From JAWPMT01 sp965227935 (GTDB taxonomy: Bacteria > Bacteroidota > Bacteroidia > Cytophagales > Cyclobacteriaceae): a DNA stretch of 64,000 bases. This document shows positions 52,801 through 61,201 of the stretch, one piece after another; the stretch's first letter is position 1, and every line of letters starts with the position of its first letter. The stretch covers positions 40,783 to 104,782 of the forward strand of contig CBDDGS010000056.1 of NCBI GenBank assembly GCA_965227935.1. The letters run 5' to 3'. A program made the translations under genes and the position numbers. Below the pieces are notes generated by a model, which saw nothing but the letters and a program-made list of their open reading frames with translations, was not told where the DNA came from and made no database searches.

Positions 52801-54162
52801 AAGCCTATCCAGGTGGTTATGGGTCGATCTGGCGAGATCAAGATCGTCGATGAGAAGAAGCAGCAGGTACTTATAAGTAATCACGTTCCTTATGGCGCGT
52901 TCCTTCAGGTCAAAGAAGGCGATGAGGTGAAATCCGGCGATCAGCTTTGTTACTGGGATCCGTACAATGCGGTGATCCTTTCAGAGTTCAACGGTAAGAT
53001 CGCATTCGATTCGATCATTGAAGGGGTGACCTTCAAGGAGGAATCTGATGAGCAGACTGGTCACAGAGAGAAGGTGATCATAGATACTAAAGACAAAACG
53101 AAGAACCCTGCCATCGTTGTGGAAGGCAAGGACGATTCGAAGTCATACAATATTCCTGTCGGCGCTCACTTAGCGGTGAACGAAGGTGAGAAGATCAAGG
53201 CTGGTCAGGTGCTGGTGAAGATCCCTAGAAAGACCGGTAAGTCCCGGGATATCACTGGAGGTCTTCCTCGGGTGACGGAATTGTTCGAAGCTCGAAATCC
53301 TTCGAATCCGGCAGTTGTTACCGAAATCGATGGTGTCGTCACTTACGGCGGTATCAAGCGAGGAAATCGGGAGATCTTCATCGAATCCAAGGATGGCGTG
53401 AAGAAGCGTTACCTGGTGCCATTGTCAAAGCACATCCTTGTGCAGGACAATGACTTCATCAAAGCAGGTGAGCCCCTCTCAGATGGAGCGATCACTCCTG
53501 CGGATATCTTGTCCATTCAAGGACCAACTGCAGTGCAGGAATACTTGGTGAATGAGATCCAGGAGGTTTACCGTCTACAGGGTGTGAAGATCAACGACAA
53601 GCATATCGAGACCATCGTACGTCAGATGATGCAGAAGGTCATCATCATCGATGCTGGCGACACCAACTTCCTGACCAACCAGGTAGTTGACAGGTTCGCA
53701 TTCATGGAAGAGAACGACGAGATTCTTGACAAGAAGGTCGTGACAGACGCTGGCGATTCAGAGTCGCTCAAGCCGGGTCAGATTATCACAAGCCGTCGAC
53801 TACGAGATGATAATTCAAACTTGAAGCGTAGAGACCTTAAGTTGGTTCAGGTGCGTCCGGCAGAAGCTGCCGTGTCTAAGCCTACCCTTCAAGGGATCAC
53901 ACAGGCTTCTTTGGGTACGGAGTCATTTATCTCCGCGGCCTCCTTCCAGGAGACAACCAAGGTCTTGAGTGAGGCGTCTATCCGAGGAAAGTCTGATAGC
54001 CTGATGGGCTTGAAAGAAAACGTCATCGTGGGTCACCTGATCCCTGCCGGAACTGGTGTCCGACACTTCCAGGGCCATATTGTAGGCTCGCAAGAGGAGC
54101 TCGACGCGATGGTGGCTTCCCGTGAGGAGTTCGCCAGGAGCAAGGAGTACGCAACTCAATAA
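49855..54162 (+). CDS. rpoC: RNA polymerase beta' subunit
   Basis: 1435 residues. The N-terminal zinc site ([20 protein letters not shown]), the active-site magnesium loop NADFDGDQ (472-479) and the second zinc site ([16 protein letters not shown]) are all intact. The Bacteroidota-type inserts in the C-terminal jaw region, around [20 protein letters not shown], account for its length above the usual 1400. ATG 49855 is preferred to TTG 49849. Confidence 0.98.
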   Translation: [1435 protein letters not shown]

Positions 54163-54165
54163 GTC

Positions 54166-54495
54166 ATGGCAGAGCAAGAACAGCAGGAGGGCAAGACCCC
54201 GAATCAACTGAATATTGAGCTGTCTGAAGAAACTGCGGAGGGCATCTACGCCAATCTGGCGATGATTGCCCATTCCAGCAGTGAGTTTGTGATAGATTTC
54301 ATACGGCTGATGCCCGGAGTGGCAAAGGCAAAAGTGAAATCGCGAATTGTCATCACTCCTGAACATGCAAAACGCCTTTTGAGTGCTCTGCAAGAGAACG
54401 TCCAGAAGTATGAGAATAGCTTCGGGTCCATCAAGCAAGCAGAGGAAGCTCCTAAGTTCCCTATGAATTTTGGAGGTACCATCGGGGAAGCGTAA
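54166..54495 (+). CDS. DUF3467 domain-containing protein
   Basis: 109 residues of a small conserved family (DUF3467), seen in LNIELSEETAEGIYANLAMI, SSEFVIDFIRLMPGVAKAKV and SRIVITPEHAKRLLSALQEN. In Bacteroidota it typically lies directly behind rpoC, here 3 bp away, so a link to transcription or expression level is likely, but its role is unknown. No signal peptide. Confidence 0.88.
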   Translation: MAEQEQQEGKTPNQLNIELSEETAEGIYANLAMIAHSSSEFVIDFIRLMPGVAKAKVKSRIVITPEHAKRLLSALQENVQKYENSFGSIKQAEEAPKFPMNFGGTIGEA

Positions 54496-54512
54496 TTAAG
54501 CAATCATTATAA

Positions 54513-54543
54513 TTGGGATAAAAGCACATAATTTCTATCTTTG
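54513..54543 (+). promoter_or_regulatory. Promoter of the rpsL-rpsG-fusA-rpsJ operon
   Basis: TTG at 54513-54515 and TATCTTTG at 54536-54543, 20 bases apart, fit the Bacteroidota consensus. The start should be near 54550, leaving a short leader of about 30 bases before rpsL. Confidence 0.75.
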
Positions 54544-54580
54544 CGTTCCCAAAAAAAATGCGGTATAGAATCATAGCATA

Positions 54581-54961
54581 ATGCCAACTATTCAACAATT
54601 AGTAAGAAAGGGCAGAAAGAAGCTTACGAGTAAGTCCAAGTCCCCCGCTCTGGATTCATGTCCTCAGCGTCGCGGCGTGTGTACCCGTGTGTACACCACC
54701 ACTCCAAAGAAGCCGAATTCTGCAATGAGAAAAGTTGCCCGTGTAAGGTTGACCAACGGTAAGGAAGTGAATGCGTACATCGGCGGTGAAGGTCACAATT
54801 TGCAGGAGCACTCGATCGTGTTGATTCGAGGTGGCAGGGTGAAGGATTTGCCCGGTGTTCGATACCATATTGTTAGGGGTGCTTTGGATACTGCGGGCGT
54901 CAGTGGTCGTCTGCAAGCACGATCCAAATACGGTGCTAAGAGACCTAAGGACAAAAAATAA
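54581..54961 (+). CDS. rpsL: 30S ribosomal protein S12
   Basis: 126 residues. PTIQQLVRKGRKKL opens it. The streptomycin-linked lysines in TPKKPNSAMRKVARV and GGRVKDLPGVRYH are the normal sensitive type. Confidence 0.98.
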   Translation: MPTIQQLVRKGRKKLTSKSKSPALDSCPQRRGVCTRVYTTTPKKPNSAMRKVARVRLTNGKEVNAYIGGEGHNLQEHSIVLIRGGRVKDLPGVRYHIVRGALDTAGVSGRLQARSKYGAKRPKDKK

Positions 54962-54973
54962 GGAATACCTGAG

Positions 54974-55441
54974 ATGAGAAAGGCGAAACCTAAAAAGCGG
55001 TACTTACTTCCTGATCCAATCTATAGCGATACCATGGTCACAAGATTTGTGAACAATCTCATGGTAGATGGAAAGAAAAGTATCTCCTACAGTATTTTCT
55101 ATGACGCGGTGAAGATCGTCGAAGACAAGACTGGGGAAAGTGGACTGGAGACATGGAAGACTGCTCTTCAGAACATCATGCCAGGCGTAGAAGTCAAAAG
55201 CCGACGTGTTGGTGGTGCTACATTCCAGGTTCCTATTGAGGTGAGACCTGAGAGGAAGATATCCTTGGGAATCAAGTGGATGATCAAGTATGCCCGACTC
55301 AGAGGTGAGAAGACCATGAAGGAGAAGTTGGCAGGAGAGATCATCGCAGCGGCTAAGGGAGAAGGTGCGGCCATCAAGAAGAAAGACGATACGCACCGTA
55401 TGGCTGAAGCTAACAAGGCATTCTCGCACTTTAGATTCTAA
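54974..55441 (+). CDS. rpsG: 30S ribosomal protein S7
   Basis: 155 residues. FVNNLMVDGKKSISYSIFYDA and PGVEVKSRRVGGATFQVPIEV with the C-terminal HRMAEANKAFSHFRF identify it. It organises the head of the 30S subunit. Confidence 0.98.
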   Translation: MRKAKPKKRYLLPDPIYSDTMVTRFVNNLMVDGKKSISYSIFYDAVKIVEDKTGESGLETWKTALQNIMPGVEVKSRRVGGATFQVPIEVRPERKISLGIKWMIKYARLRGEKTMKEKLAGEIIAAAKGEGAAIKKKDDTHRMAEANKAFSHFRF

Positions 55442-55464
55442 CCGAAACATACAACGCATAAGTA

Positions 55465-57573
55465 ATGGCAAAGAGAGAACTGAAGTACACCCGAAACATT
55501 GGGATTGCTGCGCACATTGACGCAGGCAAGACTACTACTACGGAGCGTGTGCTTTATTATACTGGCGTAAGCCATAAGATTGGTGAGGTGCACGACGGTG
55601 CCGCCACAATGGACTGGATGGAGCAGGAGCAGGAGCGTGGTATTACCATCACCTCAGCAGCTACAACAGTGTTCTGGCCATATAAAGGCAACGAGTACCA
55701 CATCAACATCATTGACACTCCAGGTCACGTGGACTTTACAGTCGAGGTGAACCGATCTCTGCGAGTGTTGGATGGTCTCGTTTTCTTGTTTAGTGCGGTT
55801 GACGGTGTAGAGCCTCAATCAGAGACTAACTGGCGACTGGCAGACAACTACAAAGTTGCTCGAATCGGATTCGTCAATAAGATGGACCGTGCCGGTGCAG
55901 ACTTCCTTAATGTTTGCAAGCAAGTTCATGAGATGCTTGGCACAAAAGCGGTTCCTCTTCAGTTGCCGATTGGTGCCGAAGAAAACTTCAAAGGAGTTGT
56001 CGACCTGGTTGAGAACAAAGCCATGATCTGGAATGAAGAGGACATGGGAATGACCTTCGAAGAGGTGCCCATCCCCGATGACATGGCAGACGAAGTTGAA
56101 GAGTATAGAGAGAAGTTGGTAGAGGCTGTTGCTGAATACGACGAAGGATTGATGGAGAAGTACTTCGAGGATCCTGAGTCTATTTCTCGAGATGAGATCG
56201 TTGCGGCATTGAGAGCTGCCACTATCGATTTGGCATTCGTGCCTATGATGTGTGGTTCTGCCTTTAAGAACAAAGGTGTGCAGTCCATGCTCAACTACGT
56301 GATGGAGCTACTTCCTTCACCTTTGGATCGAGGTAATATCAAGGGAACTGATCCTGATACTGATCAAGAGGTTGAGAGAAGCCCAACTCCTGAGGAGCCC
56401 TTCGCAGCGCTAGCCTTTAAGATTGCGACTGACCCCTTCGTAGGACGTCTTTGCTTCGTAAGATCGTACTCTGGTACGCTGGAGTCTGGCTCTTACGTAT
56501 TCAATACGCGTACCAACAAGAAGGAGCGGATTTCGCGAATCTTCCAGATGCACGCGAATAAGCAAAACCAGATTGATCAATTGCACTCTGGTGACATTGC
56601 TGCGGTAGTAGGTTTCAAAGACATCAAGACCGGCGACACGCTTTGCGCGGAGCACGGCAAGATTGTACTTGAGTCCATGGACTTCCCTGATCCTGTGATC
56701 GGATATGCCATCGAGCCGAAAGCTCAGGCAGATGTTGACAAGCTGGGGATTGCCATTGGCAAGCTGATAGAGGAGGATCCTACACTACAGGTAGAAACTG
56801 ATCACGATACAGGACAAACTATCCTCAAAGGGATGGGTGAGCTTCATCTGGATATCATCATCGATCGTCTGAAGAGGGAGTTCAAAGTTGAGATCAACCA
56901 GGGAGCGCCTCAGGTTGCTTACAAGGAAGCCGTACGTTCTACCATCGAGCACAAAGAAGTTTACAAGAAGCAGACTGGTGGTCGTGGTAAGTTCGCAGAT
57001 ATTGTATTCGAACTCGGTCCAGTAGACGAGGATTATGAGAAGGAAGGTCTGCAGTTCGTCAACAACATCGTCGGTGGTGTGATTCCAAAAGAATTCATCC
57101 CGGCTGTTGAGAAAGGTTTCAAAGAAGCGATGGCAAACGGTCCTTTGGCGGGCTACCCCATCGACAGTTTGAAGGTGAGGTTGTATCACGGTTCGTTCCA
57201 CGATGTGGATTCTGATTCCCTATCGTTTGAGCTGGCTGCTCGTATCGGTTTCAAAGAAGCTGCAAAGCAAGCGAAGCCGGTGTTGCTTGAGCCAATCATG
57301 AGTGTGGAAGTGGTTACTCCTGACGAGTACACTGGTTCGATCACTGGCGACTTGAACAAGCGTCGAGGGATCATGAAAGGAATGGATACCAAAGGCACGA
57401 GTCAGGTGGTGAAGGGCGACGTTCCGCTATCAGAGTTGTTCGGGTACGTGACCGACCTTCGTACAATGAGCTCTGGACGAGCTACTGCGTCTTTGACATT
57501 CTCGCACTACGATCAAGTTCCTCAGGGTATTGCGGATGATGTGATTTCCAAAGTAAAAGGACAGCCTGCTTAA
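55465..57573 (+). CDS. fusA: Elongation factor G
   Basis: 702-residue GTPase that drives ribosomal translocation and, with Frr, recycling. G1 AHIDAGKTTTTER, G2 RGITITSAATTVFW, G3 DTPGHVDFTVEV and G4 NKMDRAG are intact. The fusidic-acid-relevant region is of normal type. 23 bp after rpsG. Confidence 0.98.
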   Translation: MAKRELKYTRNIGIAAHIDAGKTTTTERVLYYTGVSHKIGEVHDGAATMDWMEQEQERGITITSAATTVFWPYKGNEYHINIIDTPGHVDFTVEVNRSLRVLDGLVFLFSAVDGVEPQSETNWRLADNYKVARIGFVNKMDRAGADFLNVCKQVHEMLGTKAVPLQLPIGAEENFKGVVDLVENKAMIWNEEDMGMTFEEVPIPDDMADEVEEYREKLVEAVAEYDEGLMEKYFEDPESISRDEIVAALRAATIDLAFVPMMCGSAFKNKGVQSMLNYVMELLPSPLDRGNIKGTDPDTDQEVERSPTPEEPFAALAFKIATDPFVGRLCFVRSYSGTLESGSYVFNTRTNKKERISRIFQMHANKQNQIDQLHSGDIAAVVGFKDIKTGDTLCAEHGKIVLESMDFPDPVIGYAIEPKAQADVDKLGIAIGKLIEEDPTLQVETDHDTGQTILKGMGELHLDIIIDRLKREFKVEINQGAPQVAYKEAVRSTIEHKEVYKKQTGGRGKFADIVFELGPVDEDYEKEGLQFVNNIVGGVIPKEFIPAVEKGFKEAMANGPLAGYPIDSLKVRLYHGSFHDVDSDSLSFELAARIGFKEAAKQAKPVLLEPIMSVEVVTPDEYTGSITGDLNKRRGIMKGMDTKGTSQVVKGDVPLSELFGYVTDLRTMSSGRATASLTFSHYDQVPQGIADDVISKVKGQPA

Positions 57574-57587
57574 GAGGCTGAGATATC

Positions 57588-57893
57588 ATGAATCAAAAAA
57601 TTAGAATCAAACTTAAGTCTTACGACCACAATCTCGTTGACAAGTCATCAGAGAAGATCGTTCGTGCTGTGAAAACTACTGGAGCTGTTGTAAGTGGGCC
57701 TATTCCTCTGCCGACAGAAAAGGAGAAGTTCACAGTCTTGAGATCACCTCACGTGAACAAGAAGTCACGCGAGCAATTCCAACTTTGCACTTACAAGCGC
57801 CTGGTAGACATCTACTCAAACAGCGCTAAAACTGTAGATGCATTGATGAAATTGGAGCTGCCTAGCGGCGTTGACGTAGAGATCAAGGTCTAA
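57588..57893 (+). CDS. rpsJ: 30S ribosomal protein S10
   Basis: 101 residues. IRIKLKSYDHNLVDKSSEKI and GPIPLPTEKEKFTVLRSPHV are typical. It also contacts NusG to couple transcription and translation. It ends this operon; a terminator follows. Confidence 0.98.
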   Translation: MNQKIRIKLKSYDHNLVDKSSEKIVRAVKTTGAVVSGPIPLPTEKEKFTVLRSPHVNKKSREQFQLCTYKRLVDIYSNSAKTVDALMKLELPSGVDVEIKV

Positions 57894-57919
57894 GAAAATA
57901 AGGGCTTTCAAACCTGAAA

Positions 57920-57948
57920 AGAACCAATCTAGTGTTGGTTCTTTTTTT
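57920..57948 (+). terminator. Rho-independent terminator after rpsJ
   Basis: AGAACCAA (57920-57927) and TTGGTTCT (57935-57942) form a perfect 8-bp stem with a seven-T run. It splits the S10 gene set into two transcription units. Confidence 0.9.
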
Positions 57949-57970
57949 GTGTTGAAACTTCAGATGAGGA

Positions 57971-58001
57971 TTTGGTTCATCTAATGGAATTGCTATCTTT
58001 G
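57971..58001 (+). promoter_or_regulatory. Promoter of the rplC operon
   Basis: TTTG (57971-57974), 19 bases, then TATCTTTG (57994-58001), an excellent Bacteroidota promoter, 56 bp before rplC. Confidence 0.85.
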
Positions 58002-58056
58002 CAGTCCTTTTCTGAAAAACTGAAAAGAGAGGGTTTAAATATAATAGAAACGAGAA

Positions 58057-58689
58057 ATGCCTGGAATAATTGGACGTAAAATTGGAATGACCAGCATTTT
58101 TAATGAGGACGGCAAAAATGTTGCCTGTACGCTCGTTGAAGCAGGACCCTGTGTCGTTACGCAAGTGAAGAATCCTGAGACTGACGGATACCGTGCAGTC
58201 CAGCTTGCCTATGGCGAACGAAAAGAAAAAAATACTCCTAAGGCCTTGAAGGGACACTTCGCGAAAGCCAAGACTACACCTAAGAAGAAAGTGGTGGAGT
58301 TCAGGGATTTCCGTGAGGAGTTCGAAGACAAGGTAAAGTTGGGCAACACCATCAAGGTGGAAGACGTGTTCCAGGAGAATGATTTCTTAGACGCCATCGG
58401 TACTTCAAAAGGTAAGGGCTTCCAGGGGGTAGTTAAGCGACACGGCTTCGGCGGTGTTGGTCAGGCTACACACGGTCAGCACAATCGACTGAGAGCTCCC
58501 GGAGCGATCGGTGCATGCTCATTCCCAGCGAGAGTTTTCAAGGGATTGAAGATGGCAGGACGAACCGGCGGTAGCCGAGTAAAAGTGCTCAACCTGAAGG
58601 TCGTGAGAATGTACCCAGAAAAGAATCTGGTGCTTGTAAGTGGCTCCATCCCCGGAGCAAAAAATTCTTTTGTAATTCTTGAGAAGTAG
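58057..58689 (+). CDS. rplC: 50S ribosomal protein L3
   Basis: 210 residues. GIIGRKIGMTSIFNEDGKNV and KGFQGVVKRHGFGGVGQATHG with GRTGGSRVKVLNLKVV identify it. First gene of its unit. Confidence 0.98.
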   Translation: MPGIIGRKIGMTSIFNEDGKNVACTLVEAGPCVVTQVKNPETDGYRAVQLAYGERKEKNTPKALKGHFAKAKTTPKKKVVEFRDFREEFEDKVKLGNTIKVEDVFQENDFLDAIGTSKGKGFQGVVKRHGFGGVGQATHGQHNRLRAPGAIGACSFPARVFKGLKMAGRTGGSRVKVLNLKVVRMYPEKNLVLVSGSIPGAKNSFVILEK

Positions 58690-58693
58690 GACG

Positions 58694-59320
58694 ATGAAAC
58701 TAACGGTAATCAATACGAAAGGGGAAGAGACGGGCCGAGAGGTTTCGTTGGACGATAAGGTCTTCGGGATAGATCCTAATTCGCATGCTGTATACTTAGA
58801 TGTTAAGCAATACCTGGCCAATCAACGTCAAGGTACTGCAAAGACGAAGGAACGCAACGAAATTACTGGGTCAACCAAGAAAATCAAGAAGCAAAAGGGA
58901 ACAGGTACCGCTCGAGCGGGTAGTATCAAGTCTCCTATTTTCAGAGGTGGAGGTACCATCTTCGGACCCAAGCCCAGAGACTACGGCTTCAAGCTGAATA
59001 AGAAAGTGAAGCAGCTGGCCCGTAAATCGGTCATTGCCTCTAAGATCAAAGACAATCAGGTCAAGATCCTCGAAGACTTCGAGATGGAGTCTCCAAAGAC
59101 TAAGGACTTTGTTGAAGTGCTGACGAATCTGTCACTCAGCGTTGACAAAGCGCTGTTCGTACTCGGGTCGACCAATCACAATATTTTCTTGTCTTCTCGA
59201 AACATACCCAATGCGAAGGTGATCTCTATCGACGAGATCAATACCTACGACATGGTGCATGCCGATTGCCTGGTCTTTTTTGAGAGCGCTGTAGATACAC
59301 TAGCAAACCGATTGAACTGA
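58694..59320 (+). CDS. rplD: 50S ribosomal protein L4
   Basis: 208 residues. The extended loop KKIKKQKGTGTARAGSIKSP reaches the exit tunnel. ATG 58694 is chosen; an upstream TTG overlaps rplC without need. Its stop overlaps the rplW start (TGATG). Confidence 0.97.
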   Translation: MKLTVINTKGEETGREVSLDDKVFGIDPNSHAVYLDVKQYLANQRQGTAKTKERNEITGSTKKIKKQKGTGTARAGSIKSPIFRGGGTIFGPKPRDYGFKLNKKVKQLARKSVIASKIKDNQVKILEDFEMESPKTKDFVEVLTNLSLSVDKALFVLGSTNHNIFLSSRNIPNAKVISIDEINTYDMVHADCLVFFESAVDTLANRLN

Positions 59321-59607
59321 TGGGAGTACTTGTAAGACCCTTGGTGACAGAGAAATATTCTGCTATGAATGAGCAGGGGAAATATGGCTTTGTTGTTGCC
59401 AAGTCGGCCAATAAGATTCAAATAAAAAACGAAGTAGAGAAAACCTACGGTGTGACTGTCGAGGATGTGAATACAATGATTCACCCTGCTAAGAGCAAAG
59501 CTCGATACACAAAGTCAGGCATCATCAAGGGAAGTACTTCGTCGTACAAGAAGGCTGTCGTCAAGGTGGCCGACGGAGATATTATAGACTTTTATAGCGG
59601 AATATAA
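59320..59607 (+). CDS. rplW: 50S ribosomal protein L23
   Basis: 95 residues. RPLVTEKYSAMNEQGKYGFV is the family start; the protein forms the docking site at the tunnel exit for trigger factor and SRP. Confidence 0.97.
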   Translation: MGVLVRPLVTEKYSAMNEQGKYGFVVAKSANKIQIKNEVEKTYGVTVEDVNTMIHPAKSKARYTKSGIIKGSTSSYKKAVVKVADGDIIDFYSGI

Positions 59608-59610
59608 ATC

Positions 59611-60432
59611 ATGGCGGTTAAGAAATTAAAACCTACTACGCCTGGCCAACGATTTCGGATAGCTCCTGTCTTTGACAATATAACCAAAGACAAACCGGAA
59701 AAATCGTTGCTCAAATCGCATAAAAGCAAGGGGGGTAGAAACAATCAGGGACGAATGACTGTCCGCAACGTTGGCGGTGGTCATAAGAAGAAGATGCGCG
59801 TGCTTGACTTCAAGCGCGACAAGGAAGGGATACCAGCAACGGTACATTCCATCGAGTACGATCCCGGACGAACTGCCCGTATTGCTTTGTTGCATTATGC
59901 CGATGGCGAGAAAAGATACATTCTGGCTCCCAATGGATTGGCAGTCGGTGCCAAACTGATCTCGGGACCCAAAGCAGCACCAGAGGTGGGCAACTCGCTT
60001 CCTCTGTCAGCGATTCCTATGGGTACCATCGTGCACAACATCGAGCTGAAGCCTGGTAAAGGTGGAGCGATCGCGCGAAGCGCCGGATCCTATGCACAGC
60101 TAGTCGCCAGGGAAGGGAAGTATGCGACATTGAAATTGCCTTCTGGCGAGATGAGAATGGTGTTGGTTACTTGCTCTGCCACAATCGGCACAGTGGGCAA
60201 TGGTGACCACATGAACGTTCGCCTGGGTAAGGCAGGTCGTAATCGTTGGAAGGGCAAGCGTCCAAGGGTACGAGGTGTAGCGATGAACCCTGTCGATCAC
60301 CCGATGGGTGGTGGAGAAGGCCGTTCTTCTGGAGGACACCCTCGATCGCGAAATGGTCTCTACACGAAAGGTAAGAAGACCAGAAAACCCAACAAGTATT
60401 CTGACAAACTGATTGTAAGCAAGAGGAAATAA
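59611..60432 (+). CDS. rplB: 50S ribosomal protein L2
   Basis: 273 residues. GGRNNQGRMTVRNVGGGHKK and the C-terminal NPVDHPMGGGEGRSSGGHPR, next to the peptidyl transferase centre, identify it. The stop overlaps the rpsS ATG. Confidence 0.98.
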   Translation: MAVKKLKPTTPGQRFRIAPVFDNITKDKPEKSLLKSHKSKGGRNNQGRMTVRNVGGGHKKKMRVLDFKRDKEGIPATVHSIEYDPGRTARIALLHYADGEKRYILAPNGLAVGAKLISGPKAAPEVGNSLPLSAIPMGTIVHNIELKPGKGGAIARSAGSYAQLVAREGKYATLKLPSGEMRMVLVTCSATIGTVGNGDHMNVRLGKAGRNRWKGKRPRVRGVAMNPVDHPMGGGEGRSSGGHPRSRNGLYTKGKKTRKPNKYSDKLIVSKRK

Positions 60433-60710
60433 TGGCTAGATCACTCAAGAAAGGACCGTATATCGATTTCAGGCTCGAGAACAAGATCGACGCCATGAAT
60501 GACTCCGGCAAGAAATCAGTAATTAAGACCTGGTCTAGAAGGTCTATGATCTCACCTGATTTCGTAGGTCACACCTTCGCCGTCCACAACGGAAATAAAT
60601 TCATCCCTGTCTTCGTGACAGAGAATATGGTGGGCCACAAGCTCGGTGAATTTGCTCCTACAAGGAACTTCCGCGGTCACATTGCTAAAAAAGATAAAGG
60701 AAGACGATAA
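60432..60710 (+). CDS. rpsS: 30S ribosomal protein S19
   Basis: 92 residues. ARSLKKGPYIDFRLENKI and HNGNKFIPVFVTENMVGHKL are typical. Its stop overlaps the rplV ATG. Confidence 0.98.
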   Translation: MARSLKKGPYIDFRLENKIDAMNDSGKKSVIKTWSRRSMISPDFVGHTFAVHNGNKFIPVFVTENMVGHKLGEFAPTRNFRGHIAKKDKGRR

Positions 60711-61195
60711 TGGCTGAAGGTACAGAAAAGACGAAAGTGAAGAAGTCTGTCCGTATCCGGATGGAAAAAGAGGCTCGCGCCGAGTGGCAGCAGGAAAATG
60801 CTGGCAAGCTTGGTCCAGCAAAGTCTTCCCTCAAGAACGTTCCTACTGCCCCTCGCAAGATGAGGTTGGTAGCGGACATGATCCGAGGACAACGGGTGAG
60901 TGTTGCCCTGAACATGCTTCGATTCGATACCAAGCACGCTTCTAACACCATGGAGAAGTTGCTCCTAACTGCGATCTCTGACTGGCAGCAGAAAAATGAG
61001 GAAGTGAAGATCGAGGAGGCAGACCTCTATATCAGGGAAGTCTTCGTAGACAGCGGTCGGATATTGAAGCGACTGCGTCCTGCCCCTCAAGGGCGAGCGC
61101 ATCGCATCAGAAAAAGATCGAATCATATTACCATCGTGGTCGATGACTTCAACGCAGAGTCCGCTCCGGCCCAAAACGAAACTGAAAACGAATAA
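60710..61195 (+). CDS. rplV: 50S ribosomal protein L22, with long N-terminal extension
   Basis: 161 residues against about 110 for most L22. The core begins at about residue 40 (KNVPTAPRKMRLVADMIRGQ) and keeps the tunnel loop LKRLRPAPQGRAHRIRKRSN. The first ~38 residues are charged (KKSVRIRMEKEARAEWQQEN), and the last ~12 acidic. Start ATG 60710 overlaps rpsS, so the extension is real rather than a start error. Confidence 0.95.
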   Translation: MAEGTEKTKVKKSVRIRMEKEARAEWQQENAGKLGPAKSSLKNVPTAPRKMRLVADMIRGQRVSVALNMLRFDTKHASNTMEKLLLTAISDWQQKNEEVKIEEADLYIREVFVDSGRILKRLRPAPQGRAHRIRKRSNHITIVVDDFNAESAPAQNETENE

Positions 61196-61201
61196 GACAC
61201 A

